DNA of 64,000 bases from Lobulomyces angularis (taxonomy: Eukaryota; Chytridiomycota; Chytridiomycetes; Lobulomycetales; Lobulomycetaceae). Position 1 is the first letter of the stretch; each line of letters starts with the position of its first letter. The DNA is taken from the NCBI GenBank assembly GCA_027604685.1, contig JADHYX010000031.1:4277-68276 (forward strand). The letters run 5' to 3'. A program made the position numbers and the translations under genes. The notes beneath the pieces are model-generated. The model did no database searches and was not told the DNA's origin. It saw nothing but the letters and a program-made list of their open reading frames with translations. Positions 62,937 through 64,000 of this stretch are shown piece by piece.

Positions 62937-63300
62937 TTAGCGAAAACAGCCAGGAATATTAGCTCTTAAGAAAGGAGTCGGTCTGTCACCACCACGCATA
63001 AATGAATTAACTACACATAGTTGGTTTAAGGTAGCTGCTTCATCTCGATTCCATAGTCTTGATCTATTCCATTGTTGCTTATTTTCGCTGTGGCAAAGCG
63101 CAACAAACCATGAACAGTTTGAAGAGTTTCTCTATGACAAGCAGGACAAACTTTCCAAGTCTTGTATTCATCTAGTTACATAACATCAAAACCTCCTCGT
63201 CGAAACATCCCTCTAAAACCTTTTCCTTGGTAGTTACTTAACAAATATTGTTCAAAAAAATAACTCAACTGAATATATCCATTCAAAATAAGCTTCTGGG
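62937..63300 (-). pseudogene. TnpB/Fanzor-like C-terminal remnant
   Basis: Minus strand. A frame containing GKGFRGMFRRGGFDVM reaches a TAA at 63178-63176. Directly after it, in the same frame, comes LDEYKTWKVCPACHRE, which matches the RuvC-end/zinc-ribbon motif DEYxTSxxCPxC of TnpB and eukaryotic Fanzor proteins. VHGLLR follows. The partner segment of the zinc ribbon and the last RuvC motif (CHSENKQQW, LWNRDEAATLN, then RPTPF) is in another frame from about 63100 down to the stop at 62939-62937, so a frameshift separates them. The N-terminal and most of the RuvC fold are absent. No transposon ends are recognised. Confidence 0.5.
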
Positions 63301-63457
63301 CGGATGGTTATATCGTAACGTATGGTAATATCGTAACATATGCGTTTTGCATTAATATCTTGTGGAGGGATAGTTATTATGTGACTAACTAAATCTTTAC
63401 CATCTAATTGAATATTTTCTAGCAATGAAATGTTGTCGAAAATGCAGAGCGAACGAG

Positions 63458-64000
63458 TTATGCATTTTCCTTTAAACTCTTTTTTATTACCTCCCTCTCC
63501 CTTTTTAATTCTTGAAGTTCTTCTTCTTGCAAACCACTTGGAAAATTACGTGGGGGATATTGATTGACAACAACCTGAGTTATAAAAGTTTTTATCTTTT
63601 TACAAATTTTCTTTGCACATTAAATAACAAATAACTTTAAATTTTTTCAATTAAGTTTTTTTTTACCTTTTAATATTGGTTTCAGACATGTAAGTTGCAA
63701 GCTGTTGAAGGTGTTTTATTCCTTCTCCATTATATTTAATCAATTCTTCATAGGATTTAATAAAAGGTAAAAAATGATCAACCAACAGTTTTGTATCACT
63801 ACTAATTCTCGATATGTTGCTATCGACTTTGTTTAACTCTGATGAAATGACTTGAAAGGTATCTTTATGTATGGTAGTTGGTGAATAGCTGGACAGTTTA
63901 AAAGATAAAGTGGGTGGTGTGGATGTGGATGTTATTACACTTGCACTTCAAAGACAGTAATCGATCAAGATGGATTTGAGTACCTTGAAACGCCTTTTGA
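63458..64000 (-). CDS. 3' part of a coiled-coil gene, truncated by the window
   Basis: Two exon-like segments on the minus strand: about 63900-63668 (LSSYSPTTIHKDTFQVISS, ISSDTKLLVDHFLPFIKSY, KHLQQLATYMSETNIK), then about 63580-63458 (VVVNQYPPRNFPSGLQEEEL, then ELKREREVIKKSLKENA, stop at 63460). Both are helical. The obvious donor at 63666 does not join to the second segment in frame, so an exon or an alternative donor is missed. It is not recognised as any family. Confidence 0.4.

Overview
The window is an AT-rich eukaryotic chromosome segment with compact genes, many short introns (about 40 to 80 nt, GT...AG, T-rich before the acceptor) and homopolymer A/T tracts between genes. About 30 loci can be read after splicing by eye. 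The gene mix points to an early-diverging, flagellated (zoosporic) fungus or close relative such as a chytrid or aphelid. Fungal-type content includes a PHO80-like cyclin, a GGGG-type P-loop Ras, a GH55 glucanase and a Sel1 protein ending in a WVHKEKY-like tail. These sit beside genes usually missing from Dikarya: nicastrin, an HMMR/RHAMM homologue, RNF32 (double RING plus IQ), HELLS/LSH and dynactin p27. A complex I subunit (NDUFB10-like) argues against Rozella or microsporidia. I cannot name the species.

Layout. 0-5.7 kb: signal-anchored Cys-rich membrane protein, alpha carbonic anhydrase, PHO80-like cyclin, then a repeat-bearing spacer and a Ser-rich phospho-motif protein. 5.9-10.4 kb: RPA1, a divergent Ras GTPase and NDUFB10. 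11.1-16.0 kb: one 19-exon gene for a 1303-residue protein with the order rhodanese-like, kinase A, Ser-rich linker, dead dual-specificity phosphatase, kinase B. 16.2-25.4 kb: NXF/Mex67 export receptor without an LRR, RAD23, nicastrin, a tiny membrane protein, UBL5/Hub1, a small coiled-coil protein and a Ctr copper transporter. 25.6-31.1 kb: two tiny Cys-tailed membrane peptides, a membrane-anchored PLP enzyme and a GH55-type glucanase. 32.4-39.2 kb: HMMR-like coiled coil and an F-box protein. 39.5-52.7 kb: O-fucosyltransferase-like protein, Xaa-Pro aminopeptidase, DCTN6, a small two-helix protein, IPK1, pantothenate synthetase, RNF32 and a DXD glycosyltransferase. 53.4-64 kb: amino-acid permease, 7TM protein, GPCR fragment, Sel1 protein, HELLS, a broken TnpB/Fanzor-like remnant and an incomplete coiled-coil gene.

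These are mostly unlinked single-copy housekeeping and signalling genes, not a cluster. Several are head-to-head pairs with very short shared upstream regions (RPA1/Ras, coiled coil/Ctr, PanC/RNF32). The most unusual object is the kinase-phosphatase-kinase fusion: its two kinase domains share four intron positions and phases, which shows internal tandem duplication, and its rhodanese and phosphatase modules have both lost the catalytic Cys. All exon joins come from reading frames and splice motifs by eye; no search or transcript data were available.
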